From contig JBBJMP010000008.1 in the NCBI GenBank assembly GCA_037718865.1, forward strand, positions 62,001-126,000: DNA of 64,000 nt, given 5' to 3'. The notes under the pieces are model-generated. The model was not told where the DNA came from and did not search any database. It saw nothing but the letters and a program-made list of their open reading frames with translations. Both the position numbers and the translations under genes were made by a program. This DNA is from JADCRZ01 sp037718865 (lineage in GTDB: Bacteria > Bacteroidota > Bacteroidia > Chitinophagales > Chitinophagaceae). Of this stretch, positions 56,360-64,000 are shown piece by piece. How positions within the stretch are numbered: position 1 is the stretch's first letter; each line of letters begins with the position of its first letter.

Positions 56360-58336
56360 ATGGAACAGAAGCACGAACAAAAACAGTATAAGAGTTTACA
56401 GCTGGATGAGCTTACCAAATTTGAGCAGCAATCTGAAAATCATTCAGCCGATGATGGGCATAACCATGAGGGGGAAGAAAAAGCCGGTTGGACAGCACAT
56501 TGGGATCTGCTGTTAGCCCTGTTCATATTGATTGCATTGCTCCTGCTGGAATATGGCTTTAAGATCGAGTTAGGCAAAATACCTGCGCTAATCATAAATG
56601 GCTTTGCTTACCTACTTGCCGGTCGAAAAGTTTTAAACCTGGCTTTTCGAAAATCTAAACGGGGAGATTTTTTTAATGAATTTGTTTTAATGAGTGTAGC
56701 TACTATAGGCGCATTTGTGATCGGGGAATATGAAGAGGGGGTAGCCGTAATGGTATTCTACCAAATTGGAGAATGGTTCCAGGATGCAGCAGTGAACCGG
56801 GCAAAACGAAGTATTAAGGCCTTGCTGGATATACGACCCGATGAAGTAACAGTGATACGCAATGGTTCTTCACAGGTCATTAATCCATCCACTGTGATAT
56901 TAGGCGAAATCATTCAGATCAAGCCGGGAGAAAAAGTGGCTTTGGATGGGGAATTATTGTCAGACAATGCCTCCTTCAACACAGCAGCGTTAACCGGCGA
57001 GAGCAAACCTGATACAAAATATAAAGGGGAAGCGATCCTTGCGGGTATGATTAACCTGAATACTGTGGCAGAAGTAAAAGTAAATGCCCTGTTTAAAGAT
57101 AGTAAACTGAGTAAGATATTGGAAATGGTACAGGATGCAACAGCCCGCAAATCTCAAACTCAGTTATTTATATCCCGGTTTGCAAAAATTTATACGCCAA
57201 TAGTATTTTTTCTGGCAGTAGCCGTTTGTTTGGTCCCTTACTTGTTTGTTGAAATGTATGATTTCAATACCTGGTTTTACCGGTCGTTGGTCTTCCTGGT
57301 CATAAGTTGCCCTTGCGCGTTAGTTGTCTCTATTCCGTTAGGTTATTTTGGCGGCATTGGCCTGGCTTCCAAAAATGGTATTTTATTTAAGGGGGGAAAT
57401 TTTTTAGATGTGATGACAAAGGTAAATACTATTGTTATGGACAAAACCGGGACATTAACTAAAGGAGTATTTAAAGTGCAACAAGTAGAAAGTATTGGTA
57501 TTGATGAAAAAGAATTAATAAAGCTAACAGGCTCATTGGAACGCAATAGCACACATCCGGTTGCTAAAGCAGTTGTTGAATATGCAGGAAATGGTATTGG
57601 AACTATTACAGCAACCAATGTGGAGGAAATCCCAGGGCACGGATTAAAAGGTACTATTGAAGGAAGGGAGGTTTTGGCAGGAAATGTAAAGCTTTTAAAA
57701 AAATTTAATATCTCATATCCTTCAGACATTGAAAAAATAATTGATACGATCGTTGTAGTATCCATAAACGGGAACTATTCAGGTTACATCACTATTGCCG
57801 ATGAAATAAAGGAAGATGCCGTAAAAGCAGTTCAGGATATGCACAGTCTTGGTATAAAGACAGTTATGCTATCCGGTGATAAGCAGTCAGTCGTTGACCA
57901 GGTTGCAAAAAACATTGGTATAGATGAGGCCTATGGTGATCTCCTGCCTGAAGGGAAAGTCGAAAAAGTACAGAAATTTAAAAATGAAGGGAAACATATT
58001 GCCTTTGTAGGGGATGGCGTAAATGATGCTCCTGTAGTAGCCCTTGCAGATGCAGGTATAGCCATGGGTGGCCTGGGAAGTGATGCTACCATTGAAACAG
58101 CTGATGTAGTTATTCAAAACGATCAACCTTCTAAGATCGTTTCGGCGATTAAAATAGGGAAGATCACCCGTGGCATAGTATGGCAGAATATAACATTGGC
58201 TATGATCGTAAAAATATTTGTGTTGGTCCTGGGGGCTGGTGGTCTAGCTACTTTATGGGAGGCCGTTATTGCAGATGTGGGAGTTGCTCTTTTAGCAATA
58301 TTAAATGCAGTAAGAATACAGAGAATAAAATTTTAA
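56360..58336 (+). CDS. zntA: Zn/Cd/Pb-type P1B-ATPase (ZntA/CadA group)
   Basis: The 658-aa pump lacks an HMA domain but has a polar, His-containing N-terminus (ENHSADDGHNHEGEEK). The core has GEKVALDGELLS, LTGESKPDTK and the CPC block VISCPCALVVSIPLGYFGGI (Cys317, Cys319). It also has phospho-Asp361 in VMDKTGTLTKGVFKV, and GDGVNDAPVVALADAGIAMG with GSDATIETADVVI, the P1B-2 divalent-ion signature. It exports Zn(II), Cd(II) or Pb(II). It ends 6 bp from the convergent MntR-like gene and closes the second efflux operon. Confidence 0.93.
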   Translation: MEQKHEQKQYKSLQLDELTKFEQQSENHSADDGHNHEGEEKAGWTAHWDLLLALFILIALLLLEYGFKIELGKIPALIINGFAYLLAGRKVLNLAFRKSKRGDFFNEFVLMSVATIGAFVIGEYEEGVAVMVFYQIGEWFQDAAVNRAKRSIKALLDIRPDEVTVIRNGSSQVINPSTVILGEIIQIKPGEKVALDGELLSDNASFNTAALTGESKPDTKYKGEAILAGMINLNTVAEVKVNALFKDSKLSKILEMVQDATARKSQTQLFISRFAKIYTPIVFFLAVAVCLVPYLFVEMYDFNTWFYRSLVFLVISCPCALVVSIPLGYFGGIGLASKNGILFKGGNFLDVMTKVNTIVMDKTGTLTKGVFKVQQVESIGIDEKELIKLTGSLERNSTHPVAKAVVEYAGNGIGTITATNVEEIPGHGLKGTIEGREVLAGNVKLLKKFNISYPSDIEKIIDTIVVVSINGNYSGYITIADEIKEDAVKAVQDMHSLGIKTVMLSGDKQSVVDQVAKNIGIDEAYGDLLPEGKVEKVQKFKNEGKHIAFVGDGVNDAPVVALADAGIAMGGLGSDATIETADVVIQNDQPSKIVSAIKIGKITRGIVWQNITLAMIVKIFVLVLGAGGLATLWEAVIADVGVALLAILNAVRIQRIKF

Positions 58337-58342
58337 ATTGAA

Positions 58343-59002
58343 TTATTCTTCTATTATCAATAAACTATTGGCAACTTTATGACTCACTACTGCTTCTTTT
58401 TTACCTTTGAGTTGTAAGGTATAGGTTTTATCATATTCCTCTACATGCTTTATGTGGATTGTATCTCCTAATGAAATTCCAACCTTATCAAGGTAACTTA
58501 AAAAAGAGGTTGAATGGTCTGTAACACCGGTAAATTTACCCAAATTACCAGCTTGAATGGATGACAGTAAAACGGCTTTGGATTTCGGTAATTCACCGTT
58601 GGCATCAGGTATGGGGTCACCATGCGGGTCTGCTTTGGGATAGCCCAGGTAAGCATCCAGCTTGTTGGTTAATAATTCACTGTGTATATGTTCTAATTCT
58701 TCGGCCAGGTCGTGTACTTCATCCCAACGAAAACCCAGCTTGTCAACCAGGAAAACTTCCCAAAGCCGATGTTTGCGGATAATTCCAATAGCAACCTGCC
58801 TTCCTTTTTCAGCAAGTTTAAACCCTTTTGATTTATGATAAATCACCAGTTTCTTCCGTGACATCTTTTTCAGCATGTCTGTTACAGAGGGAGGATGAAC
58901 ACCCAATACGCTGGCAAGAGCGGATGTGGCCACCACGTCACCATTACTTTCCTGTAGTTTATAAATGGCCTTGATGTAGTTTTCTTCCGTGAATGAATGC
59001 AC
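58343..59002 (-). CDS. mntR: DtxR/MntR-family metal-dependent repressor
   Basis: The 219-aa protein has a winged helix (TEENYIKAIYKLQESNGDVV; SVTDMLKKMSRKKLVIYHKS), the metal-binding dimer domain (HRLWEVFLVDKLGFRWDEVH, then DLAEELEHIHSELL with Cys/His/Glu ligand positions, and YPKADPHGDPIPD) and a C-terminal SH3-like FeoA domain (about 145-219). In this phylum such regulators respond to Mn or Fe. A palindromic box lies between it and the divergent redox operon (59047-59068), so it probably controls both. Confidence 0.92.
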   Translation of the reverse strand: MHSFTEENYIKAIYKLQESNGDVVATSALASVLGVHPPSVTDMLKKMSRKKLVIYHKSKGFKLAEKGRQVAIGIIRKHRLWEVFLVDKLGFRWDEVHDLAEELEHIHSELLTNKLDAYLGYPKADPHGDPIPDANGELPKSKAVLLSSIQAGNLGKFTGVTDHSTSFLSYLDKVGISLGDTIHIKHVEEYDKTYTLQLKGKKEAVVSHKVANSLLIIEE

Positions 59003-59046
59003 TTCTTAGGTGTTTCCACGCAAGATAATTAAAATCACTTACTTTG

Positions 59047-59068
59047 TAAATTAGATTAGCCTAATTTA
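59047..59068. promoter_or_regulatory. DtxR/MntR-box-like palindrome between divergent genes
   Basis: A perfect inverted repeat TAAATTAG / CTAATTTA with a 6-bp centre, containing TTAGATTAGCCTAA, close to the DtxR consensus TTAGGTTAGCCTAACCTAA. It is placed 45 bp from the regulator's ATG and 46 bp from the di-haem gene's ATG, where both promoters must lie. A partial second copy (GTAAATCTAATTT) follows at 59077-59089. Confidence 0.75.
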
Positions 59069-59113
59069 TTTGTTTTGTAAATCTAATTTTATATATTTAC
59101 CTTATACTCTGAT

Positions 59114-60310
59114 ATGAAGAAGTTAAAAACTCTAAGCCTGATCGTATTACTCATTGCCGGGGCAGTGGCTTGTGAGAAAATAATACCCAAGGCCCCTGCG
59201 GATAATACGTTGCTTGATGGACCAATAGAGGGATTGACCCCTGAGCAGAACGCCATATTTTTAAGAGGGGATGTTGCTTTTAACGATGAAATATTTACAC
59301 CTGAGACCGGCCTGGGACCATTGTTCGTAGCTACATCCTGCGGAACCTGCCACGCCGGGGATGGTAAGGGTCACCCATTCACAGCCCTGATAAGGTTTGG
59401 ACAAACAGACAGCACCGGCAACCAATTCCTGCATCTGGGAGGGCCTCAACTGCAACACCGGGCTGTTACCGGTTTTCAGTTTGAACAAATTCCTATAGGA
59501 GCAACCTCTTCCCGGTTTTTGCCGCCAGCCAATACAGGGCTTGGCTTTATAGATGCTGTGCCTGACGCGGTCATCCTTGCCCTGGCAGATGAACACGATG
59601 CAAATGGTGATGGCATTTCCGGCCGTCCCAACTGGATACCATCCCCTGATTATACCACGAAGCGCCCCGGAACGGTAGAAAATAATGGAAAGTATATTGG
59701 CAGATTCGGCAAAAAAGCTGCTGTATACGACCTGATGCAGCAGACGGCAAATGCCTACAACCAGGATATGGGAATCACTTCTTCTTATGAATATAATGAT
59801 ACGTATACGGGACAGGAAATTGACCCGGAGGTTTCCAATCAAACAGTGCTGGATGTGCTTTTTTATTTAAAAACATTAAAAGCGCCTATCCAACGTAACC
59901 AAACGGATGCAGGCGTAAAGAACGGCCGGCAGACTTTTATAAATACGGGCTGTGCAAAATGCCATACACCAACGCTAACCACAGGCTTATCATCTATTGC
60001 AGTCATAAACAATAAGACCTTTCATCCTTTCACCGATATGTTATTGCACGATATGGGCAATCGTCTTGATGACGGCTATACCGAAGGTTATGCCAAAACC
60101 TCCGAATGGCGTACCCCGGCGTTATGGGGATTGGGGTTATCAAAAAATTCGCAGGGCGGTCAGGTATTTTTGATGCACGACGGCAGAGCCAAAAGTATTG
60201 AGGAAGCCATCATGATGCATGGAGGCGAAGCACAACAAACCAAAAATAATTACCTGCAGCTCAATGCGACTGATAAAGATAATCTTATAAAATTCCTTGA
60301 ATCACTCTAA
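59114..60310 (+). CDS. Di-haem oxidoreductase family protein (DHOR, thiol-oxidoreductase-like)
   Basis: The 398-aa protein has a lipoprotein signal (LIAGAVAC, Cys20). Two haem-attachment sites are present, TSCGTCHAGDG (Cys76, Cys79, His80) and TGCAKCHTPT (Cys280, Cys283, His284), with the family text between them (LPPANTGLGFIDAVPDAVIL; RTPALWGLGLSKNS at the end). It is related to the MauG/cytochrome c peroxidase group, without the peroxidase function being certain. It is the first gene after the DtxR-type box, so probably metal-regulated, and is followed by Rieske and porin genes with tight spacing. Confidence 0.9.
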   Translation: MKKLKTLSLIVLLIAGAVACEKIIPKAPADNTLLDGPIEGLTPEQNAIFLRGDVAFNDEIFTPETGLGPLFVATSCGTCHAGDGKGHPFTALIRFGQTDSTGNQFLHLGGPQLQHRAVTGFQFEQIPIGATSSRFLPPANTGLGFIDAVPDAVILALADEHDANGDGISGRPNWIPSPDYTTKRPGTVENNGKYIGRFGKKAAVYDLMQQTANAYNQDMGITSSYEYNDTYTGQEIDPEVSNQTVLDVLFYLKTLKAPIQRNQTDAGVKNGRQTFINTGCAKCHTPTLTTGLSSIAVINNKTFHPFTDMLLHDMGNRLDDGYTEGYAKTSEWRTPALWGLGLSKNSQGGQVFLMHDGRAKSIEEAIMMHGGEAQQTKNNYLQLNATDKDNLIKFLESL

Positions 60311-60327
60311 CTATCAACTTGTCATTT

Positions 60328-60774
60328 ATGAAACGCAGGGAGTTTATTCTTAACAGTTGCAGTGCTTGTTTAGCGGCAAGTGGCGTTGCCGGGTTACTAT
60401 CCTCCTGCAAATCCATTCAACATATTTCCGGCAAATTAAACAAAGACGGGCTGGTAGTAAATACCGGGGATTTCAGAATAGTACAGCATGGCAAAGTTTC
60501 GTACCGGTCTTATATCGTAGTGCGTAATGAAGAATTGAAGTTTCCTATTACGATATACAGGTTTAGTGATACGGATTACTCCGCTTTATGGATGCAATGT
60601 GCACACCAGGGTGCTGAAGTGCAGGTTGTAGGAGACTATCTCCAATGCCCTGCACATGGAAGCGAATATGATAACAGGGGCCGTGTCACCAATGGGCCGG
60701 CAATCAGGGATTTACGGACTTTTCCTGTTGCTGTAACAAACAATCAACTCTTTATCGATCTTAGAAAAACATGA
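60328..60774 (+). CDS. Rieske [2Fe-2S] protein
   Basis: The 148-aa protein (ATG at 60328; a TTG at 60319 would add three residues) has a Tat/lipoprotein-like leader (MKRREFILNSCSACLAASG) and LSSCKS. The cluster-binding motifs are CAHQGAEV (Cys91, His93) and CPAHGSEYD (Cys107, His110), standard Rieske spacing. It is probably a membrane-attached periplasmic electron carrier for the upstream di-haem protein. Its stop overlaps the start of the porin gene (ATGA), so they are translationally coupled. Confidence 0.92.
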   Translation: MKRREFILNSCSACLAASGVAGLLSSCKSIQHISGKLNKDGLVVNTGDFRIVQHGKVSYRSYIVVRNEELKFPITIYRFSDTDYSALWMQCAHQGAEVQVVGDYLQCPAHGSEYDNRGRVTNGPAIRDLRTFPVAVTNNQLFIDLRKT

Positions 60775-61997
60775 AGCAAATTTTACTACTATTATGTTCA
60801 ACTCTTTTTGCGGGTATAGCATTTGCACAAATTGACCCTGATTTATTACGCCGTATTCCTGTTAAAACAGATTCTTTTCCACTTAATATGGATGCGGTAT
60901 ATAATCGCCCCTTTTTACAGGTCGCTAAATTGCCCGTTGCCCTGGGAGGTTATGTGGAAGCTAATTACCAGTATCTTGGTGAAAGCGGAGTATCGGAAGG
61001 CCACCAGTTTCAAATGCGCCGCCTAACCTTATTTGTTTCCTCCTCTGTCTCTGAAAGAATCAAATTTCTCACCGAGATAGAATTTGAAGATGGAACCAAA
61101 GAAATCAACATTGAATTTGCATCTGTTGACTTTGAGTTTGCTCCCCTTTTAAACCTTCGTGGTGGCGTAATTATGAACCCGATAGGTGCATTTAATCAAA
61201 ATCATGATGGTCCAAAATGGGAATTTGTCGACCGGCCTATTTCCGCAACGCAATTGCTTCCGGCCACCTGGAGCAATGTAGGCTTTGGCGTGTATGGGAA
61301 AAAGTATACCACCAACTGGGTGTACGCTTATGAGGCTTATGTGACCAATGGCTTTGACGACAAGATCATTCGCAATGCCGAAAACAGAACCTTCTTACCC
61401 GCTAGTAAGGTCAACAAAGACCGGTTTGAAGAAAGTTTTAACGGCAGTCCTTTACTTACCGGTAAAGTGGCTGTGAGAAACAGAAAAATTGCTGAATTAG
61501 GATTGTCGTATATGGGTGGTGCTTATAATAAGTTTGAAGCGGATGGCCTAATCCTGGATAAAAAAAGACGGGTGAACGTATTTGCTGTGGATTTCAATAC
61601 TACCATTTCAAGAACAAAAACATATATTAATGCGGAATGGGCATGGGTTAACGTTGATATTCCGGATACTTATACCGAACAATTTGGCAACAAACAGCAA
61701 GGTGGCTTCATAGATTTTGTTCAGCCAATTATTAAAAAACCGATGTTCGGCTTTAAAGAGGCTGTATTAAATGCAGCCTTTAGGTTGGAGTATGTAGATT
61801 GGAATACAGGAAGATTTAAATCTACAGGAGGAAATATTGCTGATGATGTGTTTTCTATCGTCCCAGCAATTAGTTGGCGACCAACAGCACAAACAGTTAT
61901 CCGTTTCAATTATCGCTACAACTGGCAGAAAGATATCCTGGGTAACCCGCCTGCAAAACTGGCCGGTTTTCAATTTGGAGTTTCAACTTATTTCTGA
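60771..61997 (+). CDS. Phosphate-selective porin O/P-like outer-membrane barrel
   Basis: The 408-aa protein has a signal peptide (about 1-19, IAFAQ). Strand-rich barrel text starts with GYVEANYQYLGESG, then FQMRRLTLFVSSSVSERIKF and LTEIEFEDGTKE, features of the OprP/porin O-P and related family. It ends with AGFQFGVSTYF, a C-terminal aromatic residue as in outer-membrane proteins. The insertion sequence begins 26 bp after its stop, so the operon's downstream part may have been cut off. Substrate is unknown; inclusion with metal-regulated redox genes suggests metal or small anion uptake. Confidence 0.88.
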   Translation: MKQILLLLCSTLFAGIAFAQIDPDLLRRIPVKTDSFPLNMDAVYNRPFLQVAKLPVALGGYVEANYQYLGESGVSEGHQFQMRRLTLFVSSSVSERIKFLTEIEFEDGTKEINIEFASVDFEFAPLLNLRGGVIMNPIGAFNQNHDGPKWEFVDRPISATQLLPATWSNVGFGVYGKKYTTNWVYAYEAYVTNGFDDKIIRNAENRTFLPASKVNKDRFEESFNGSPLLTGKVAVRNRKIAELGLSYMGGAYNKFEADGLILDKKRRVNVFAVDFNTTISRTKTYINAEWAWVNVDIPDTYTEQFGNKQQGGFIDFVQPIIKKPMFGFKEAVLNAAFRLEYVDWNTGRFKSTGGNIADDVFSIVPAISWRPTAQTVIRFNYRYNWQKDILGNPPAKLAGFQFGVSTYF

Positions 61998-62019
61998 AAA
62001 TGAGTATTGTATAATATTT

Positions 62020-62023
62020 AATC
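62020..62023. repeat. 4-bp target site duplication of the insertion sequence (left copy)
   Basis: AATC lies directly outside the left inverted repeat and again directly outside the right one (63663-63666). This indicates transposition with a 4-bp staggered cut. Confidence 0.8.
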
Positions 62024-63662
62024 AGGGTCTCCCTGAAAAGCTGGAATACTTATCCACAAAGGGTTCCAGGATGTGTATAGCTGTAAAAAAGCCCCACAAT
62101 GGCATAAAAGATGCGCAAAGTGAGGCAGGAAAAAACATACAGCAAATGTACCGCAATCTTTTATTTGAACTTTCGCCTTCCTTGCTTGATCAAAGATTTT
62201 TACTAACAGATTTTGGGAAGTTATATCAGTCAATACCTTTTGCGGAGTTATCCAAACTTGTACCTGCTCCTGCGGGCCAGTTAAGTGGCAAAGGTTGCAA
62301 GAGTTGGCTTAGTGTAGAAGGAGGGATTGCTCTGCTGATAGCCAAACACTATCTTCAGGTCAGTGATGCGATGTTAATAGAACGGCTTAACACGGACTGG
62401 TCGCTTCAATTATTTTGTGGTATCCGTCTGGTTGCAGATGAAAAAATCAAGGATGATGACTTGGCCGGGCGTTGGAGAAGTTACCTGGGAAAGCATTTGA
62501 ATATTGATAAATGGCAGGTTCACTTGGCATCGGCATGGAAAGTGAATATGGAACAAACCCATGTTGGGTTGACAGATGCTACGTGTTATGAGAGTTACAT
62601 CACTTATCCTACGGATTCCAAGCTGATATGGAAGTGTTGTAATGAAGTCTTTACATTAGCAGGTCAACTTCGCAAAAAGTTAAAGCTACGCCGTAGCCGA
62701 AGCAACCATGATAAATTCAAGAGCATGTATTTGTCCTATGCTAAGCTTAAAAAGAAAAGCAAACGCAAAAACAAAAAGTTGTGCAGGAGTATGCTTAAAT
62801 ACCTGGACCGGTTGCTCAAGAGCACCACAAATTTGTTATCAAAACCATCGGTGCGCCGCAAGGTGCATCGTCTCTCTACGATAGAGAAGATCAAGCAACA
62901 GCAATGGAGTCTTTACTTTGGCAAGGAAAGCAAAATACCAGACCGCATCGTATCGGTGCATAAGCCCTATATACGCCCTATCGTCCGGGGTAAGGAAACC
63001 AAACCGGTAGAATTTGGAGCCAAGGTGAACAAAGTTCAGATCGACGGGATCAACTTCATAGAACACATAAGCTTTGATGCTTTTAATGAGGGCATCCGCC
63101 TACGGCAGGCCACCGAACTTCAAAAAAGATATTTTGGCAAATGCTCCCAGATAGGTGCTGATGCCATTTATGCCACTAATGCCAACAGAAAATACTGCAC
63201 CGAAAATAACATAGCCACCAGTTTTGTAGCCAAAGGCAAACAGGGAAAAGACCAGGAACAGAAATCCCTGATGCGCTCTATATTAGGAAAAATTCGCAGT
63301 ACCTGGTTGGAGGGAAGTTTTGGTAATGAAAAGAATCATTACTTGCTGGGTAAAATAAAAGCCAGAACGCAACCTACAGAAGTTGCATGGATCTTCTTTG
63401 GCATTCTCACCAGCAATGCAGTGACAATTACCAAGCGACGAACGAAAGCATCATCGGGTAAAAAAGCTGCCTAAATGAATCAAACCAGTATGACGACAGT
63501 TAAGACAAGTAACTGAAAGGGGAAGTTACGCCAATGAGTAATCGAAACGAAGCCAAATTACCAAAAAACATCACTTCAACAATAAAACGTCAAAAAAAGT
63601 GAATAATGAATATTATTTTTATATAATATGTATTGGTATTTTGACATTTTCAGGGAGACCCT
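62024..63662 (+). mobile_element. Complete insertion sequence, 1639 bp, DDE transposase (IS1182/IS4-like)
   Basis: Perfect 16-bp terminal inverted repeats AGGGTCTCCCTGAAAA lie at 62024-62039 and reversed at 63647-63662. They are flanked by AATC direct repeats. One transposase gene fills the element, and about 170 bp of non-coding sequence follows it. It lies between the porin gene and a convergent TolC-family gene and seems to have interrupted no visible reading frame. Ends and duplication are intact, which suggests a recent and perhaps still mobile insertion. Confidence 0.9.
62071..63474 (+). CDS. IS transposase, DDE type
   Basis: From the ATG at 62071 the protein has 467 aa. The frame is open further upstream across the porin gene, but that part is only a shadow outside the element. 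It has an N-terminal helical part (KSWLSVEGGIALLIAKHYLQ), first Asp region VGLTDATCYESYITYP, a basic middle (RRSRSNHDKFKSMYLSYAKL), second catalytic region IGADAIYATNANRKYCTENN then IATSFVAKGKQGK, and the Glu region EGSFGNEKNHYLLGKIKART. This order of D, D and E fits IS4/IS1182-type transposases. The exact IS family is not certain. Confidence 0.88.
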   Translation: MCIAVKKPHNGIKDAQSEAGKNIQQMYRNLLFELSPSLLDQRFLLTDFGKLYQSIPFAELSKLVPAPAGQLSGKGCKSWLSVEGGIALLIAKHYLQVSDAMLIERLNTDWSLQLFCGIRLVADEKIKDDDLAGRWRSYLGKHLNIDKWQVHLASAWKVNMEQTHVGLTDATCYESYITYPTDSKLIWKCCNEVFTLAGQLRKKLKLRRSRSNHDKFKSMYLSYAKLKKKSKRKNKKLCRSMLKYLDRLLKSTTNLLSKPSVRRKVHRLSTIEKIKQQQWSLYFGKESKIPDRIVSVHKPYIRPIVRGKETKPVEFGAKVNKVQIDGINFIEHISFDAFNEGIRLRQATELQKRYFGKCSQIGADAIYATNANRKYCTENNIATSFVAKGKQGKDQEQKSLMRSILGKIRSTWLEGSFGNEKNHYLLGKIKARTQPTEVAWIFFGILTSNAVTITKRRTKASSGKKAA

Positions 63663-63666
63663 AATC
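63663..63666. repeat. 4-bp target site duplication of the insertion sequence (right copy)
   Basis: AATC directly follows the right inverted repeat and matches 62020-62023 on the left. Confidence 0.8.
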
Positions 63667-63787
63667 AGACAGATGCAAATTCTATCTACACTACCTGTCC
63701 TATTTTTGAGACCATTATATACTCCACCTGCCGGTTCGAGCGAAAATCCCTATAATAATTAAGCGGTTGTATAACAGGCTTACCCGG

Positions 63788-64000
63788 TCAAAGTTTAAAT
63801 TTATATAGTTCTGCAATTGCTTTATGATATTCCCTTTCTAATTGCAGAAACTTATCATAAGAAGTATAATAGTATGCCTGGTCTTTGAAATAATCAATGA
63901 TCGTAATTTGTCCGAAACTTAAAGCTTTATCCAAAAGTTCATTGTTTCTTAATTCTCCTATTAAACGTTGATACTCCTGTATCGCGTTTAGCCTGACAGC
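63788..64000 (-). CDS. TolC-family outer-membrane efflux protein (C-terminal part; 5' part outside the window)
   Basis: On the minus strand 70 codons are visible before a TGA stop at 63788-63790: LLDKALSFGQITIIDYFKDQ, then YYYTSYDKFLQLEREYHKAI and AELYKFKL. This is the typical last coiled-coil helix pair of an outer-membrane efflux protein. The gene enters from the right edge and converges on the insertion sequence. A further metal or drug efflux cluster probably continues beyond the window. Confidence 0.8.
   Translation of the reverse strand, partial: AVRLNAIQEYQRLIGELRNNELLDKALSFGQITIIDYFKDQAYYYTSYDKFLQLEREYHKAIAELYKFKL

Noticed and set aside
61837..62070. N-terminal extension of the transposase frame across the porin gene
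   Set aside because: It lies outside the IS inverted repeat (62024) for most of its length and is a shadow of the porin coding sequence.
63725..63745. GGTTCGAG resembling a tRNA T-loop
   Set aside because: No matching acceptor, D-arm or anticodon arm is found around it.

Overview
The window is a chromosomal segment of a Bacteroidota bacterium, most probably family Chitinophagaceae (genus not resolved). The evidence is a SusC/SusD pair, a TAnnTTTG-type promoter, LytTR two-component genes, DUF3347, HYC_CC_PP and DUF6660-like small secreted proteins, and RND pumps fused to a TolC channel, all of which are typical of that phylum.

Layout. (1) 1-10.9 kb is a minus-strand polysaccharide utilisation locus: a multidomain glycoside hydrolase with two F5/8C modules, a SusC-like receptor, a SusD-like lipoprotein, a sialate-O-acetylesterase-like esterase and a GH78-type alpha-L-rhamnosidase that runs off the left edge. 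(2) 10.9-23.6 kb holds oxidative and sugar-related genes: a LuxR remnant, a frameshifted PQQ quinoprotein/cytochrome c dehydrogenase, an SDR oxidoreductase, a GIY-YIG pseudogene, three 215-bp tandem repeats, a xylose-isomerase-like protein, a PVC-type cytochrome dehydrogenase, a LytTR regulator with a TPR histidine kinase that lacks the phospho-acceptor His, and a vanadium-haloperoxidase-like lipoprotein. (3) After xthA, 24.9-58.3 kb is a long plus-strand metal-resistance island broken only by fbaB and a few intergenic gaps. It holds an AraC regulator with an HMA-like N-terminus, CopA, CopZ, histidine- and cysteine-rich secreted proteins, two DUF3347 proteins, a haem-binding protein, a triple-HMBD/multicopper oxidase/CopB-like fusion, a BNR protein, a PepSY protein, a duplicated DUF305 protein, a CPH-type CopB ATPase, a CusA-CusC-adaptor-adaptor operon (cusA carries an in-frame stop), and a second operon of RND-TolC fusion, adaptor, NicO-like membrane protein and Zn/Cd-type P-ATPase. 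(4) A DtxR/MntR-family regulator (58.3-59.0 kb) faces a divergent operon of di-haem oxidoreductase, Rieske protein and porin. A DtxR-box-like palindrome lies between them. (5) An intact 1639-bp insertion sequence with 16-bp inverted repeats and a 4-bp target duplication follows, then the end of a TolC-family gene on the minus strand.

How the genes work together. The island looks like a layered copper (and Zn/Cd) defence. Cytosolic Cu is sensed (HMA-AraC), bound (CopZ) and exported over the inner membrane (CopA, CopB, ZntA-like). In the periplasm it is oxidised or bound (multicopper oxidase, HMBD, DUF305, DUF3347, His-rich proteins), and RND systems expel it across the outer membrane. The polysaccharide locus and the PQQ, SDR and isomerase genes suggest use of rhamnose-containing plant or microbial glycans.

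Caution: three genes (PQQ dehydrogenase, haloperoxidase leader, cusA) are each broken by a single-base change, two of them in short homopolymers. Sequencing error and true decay cannot be separated from the sequence alone.
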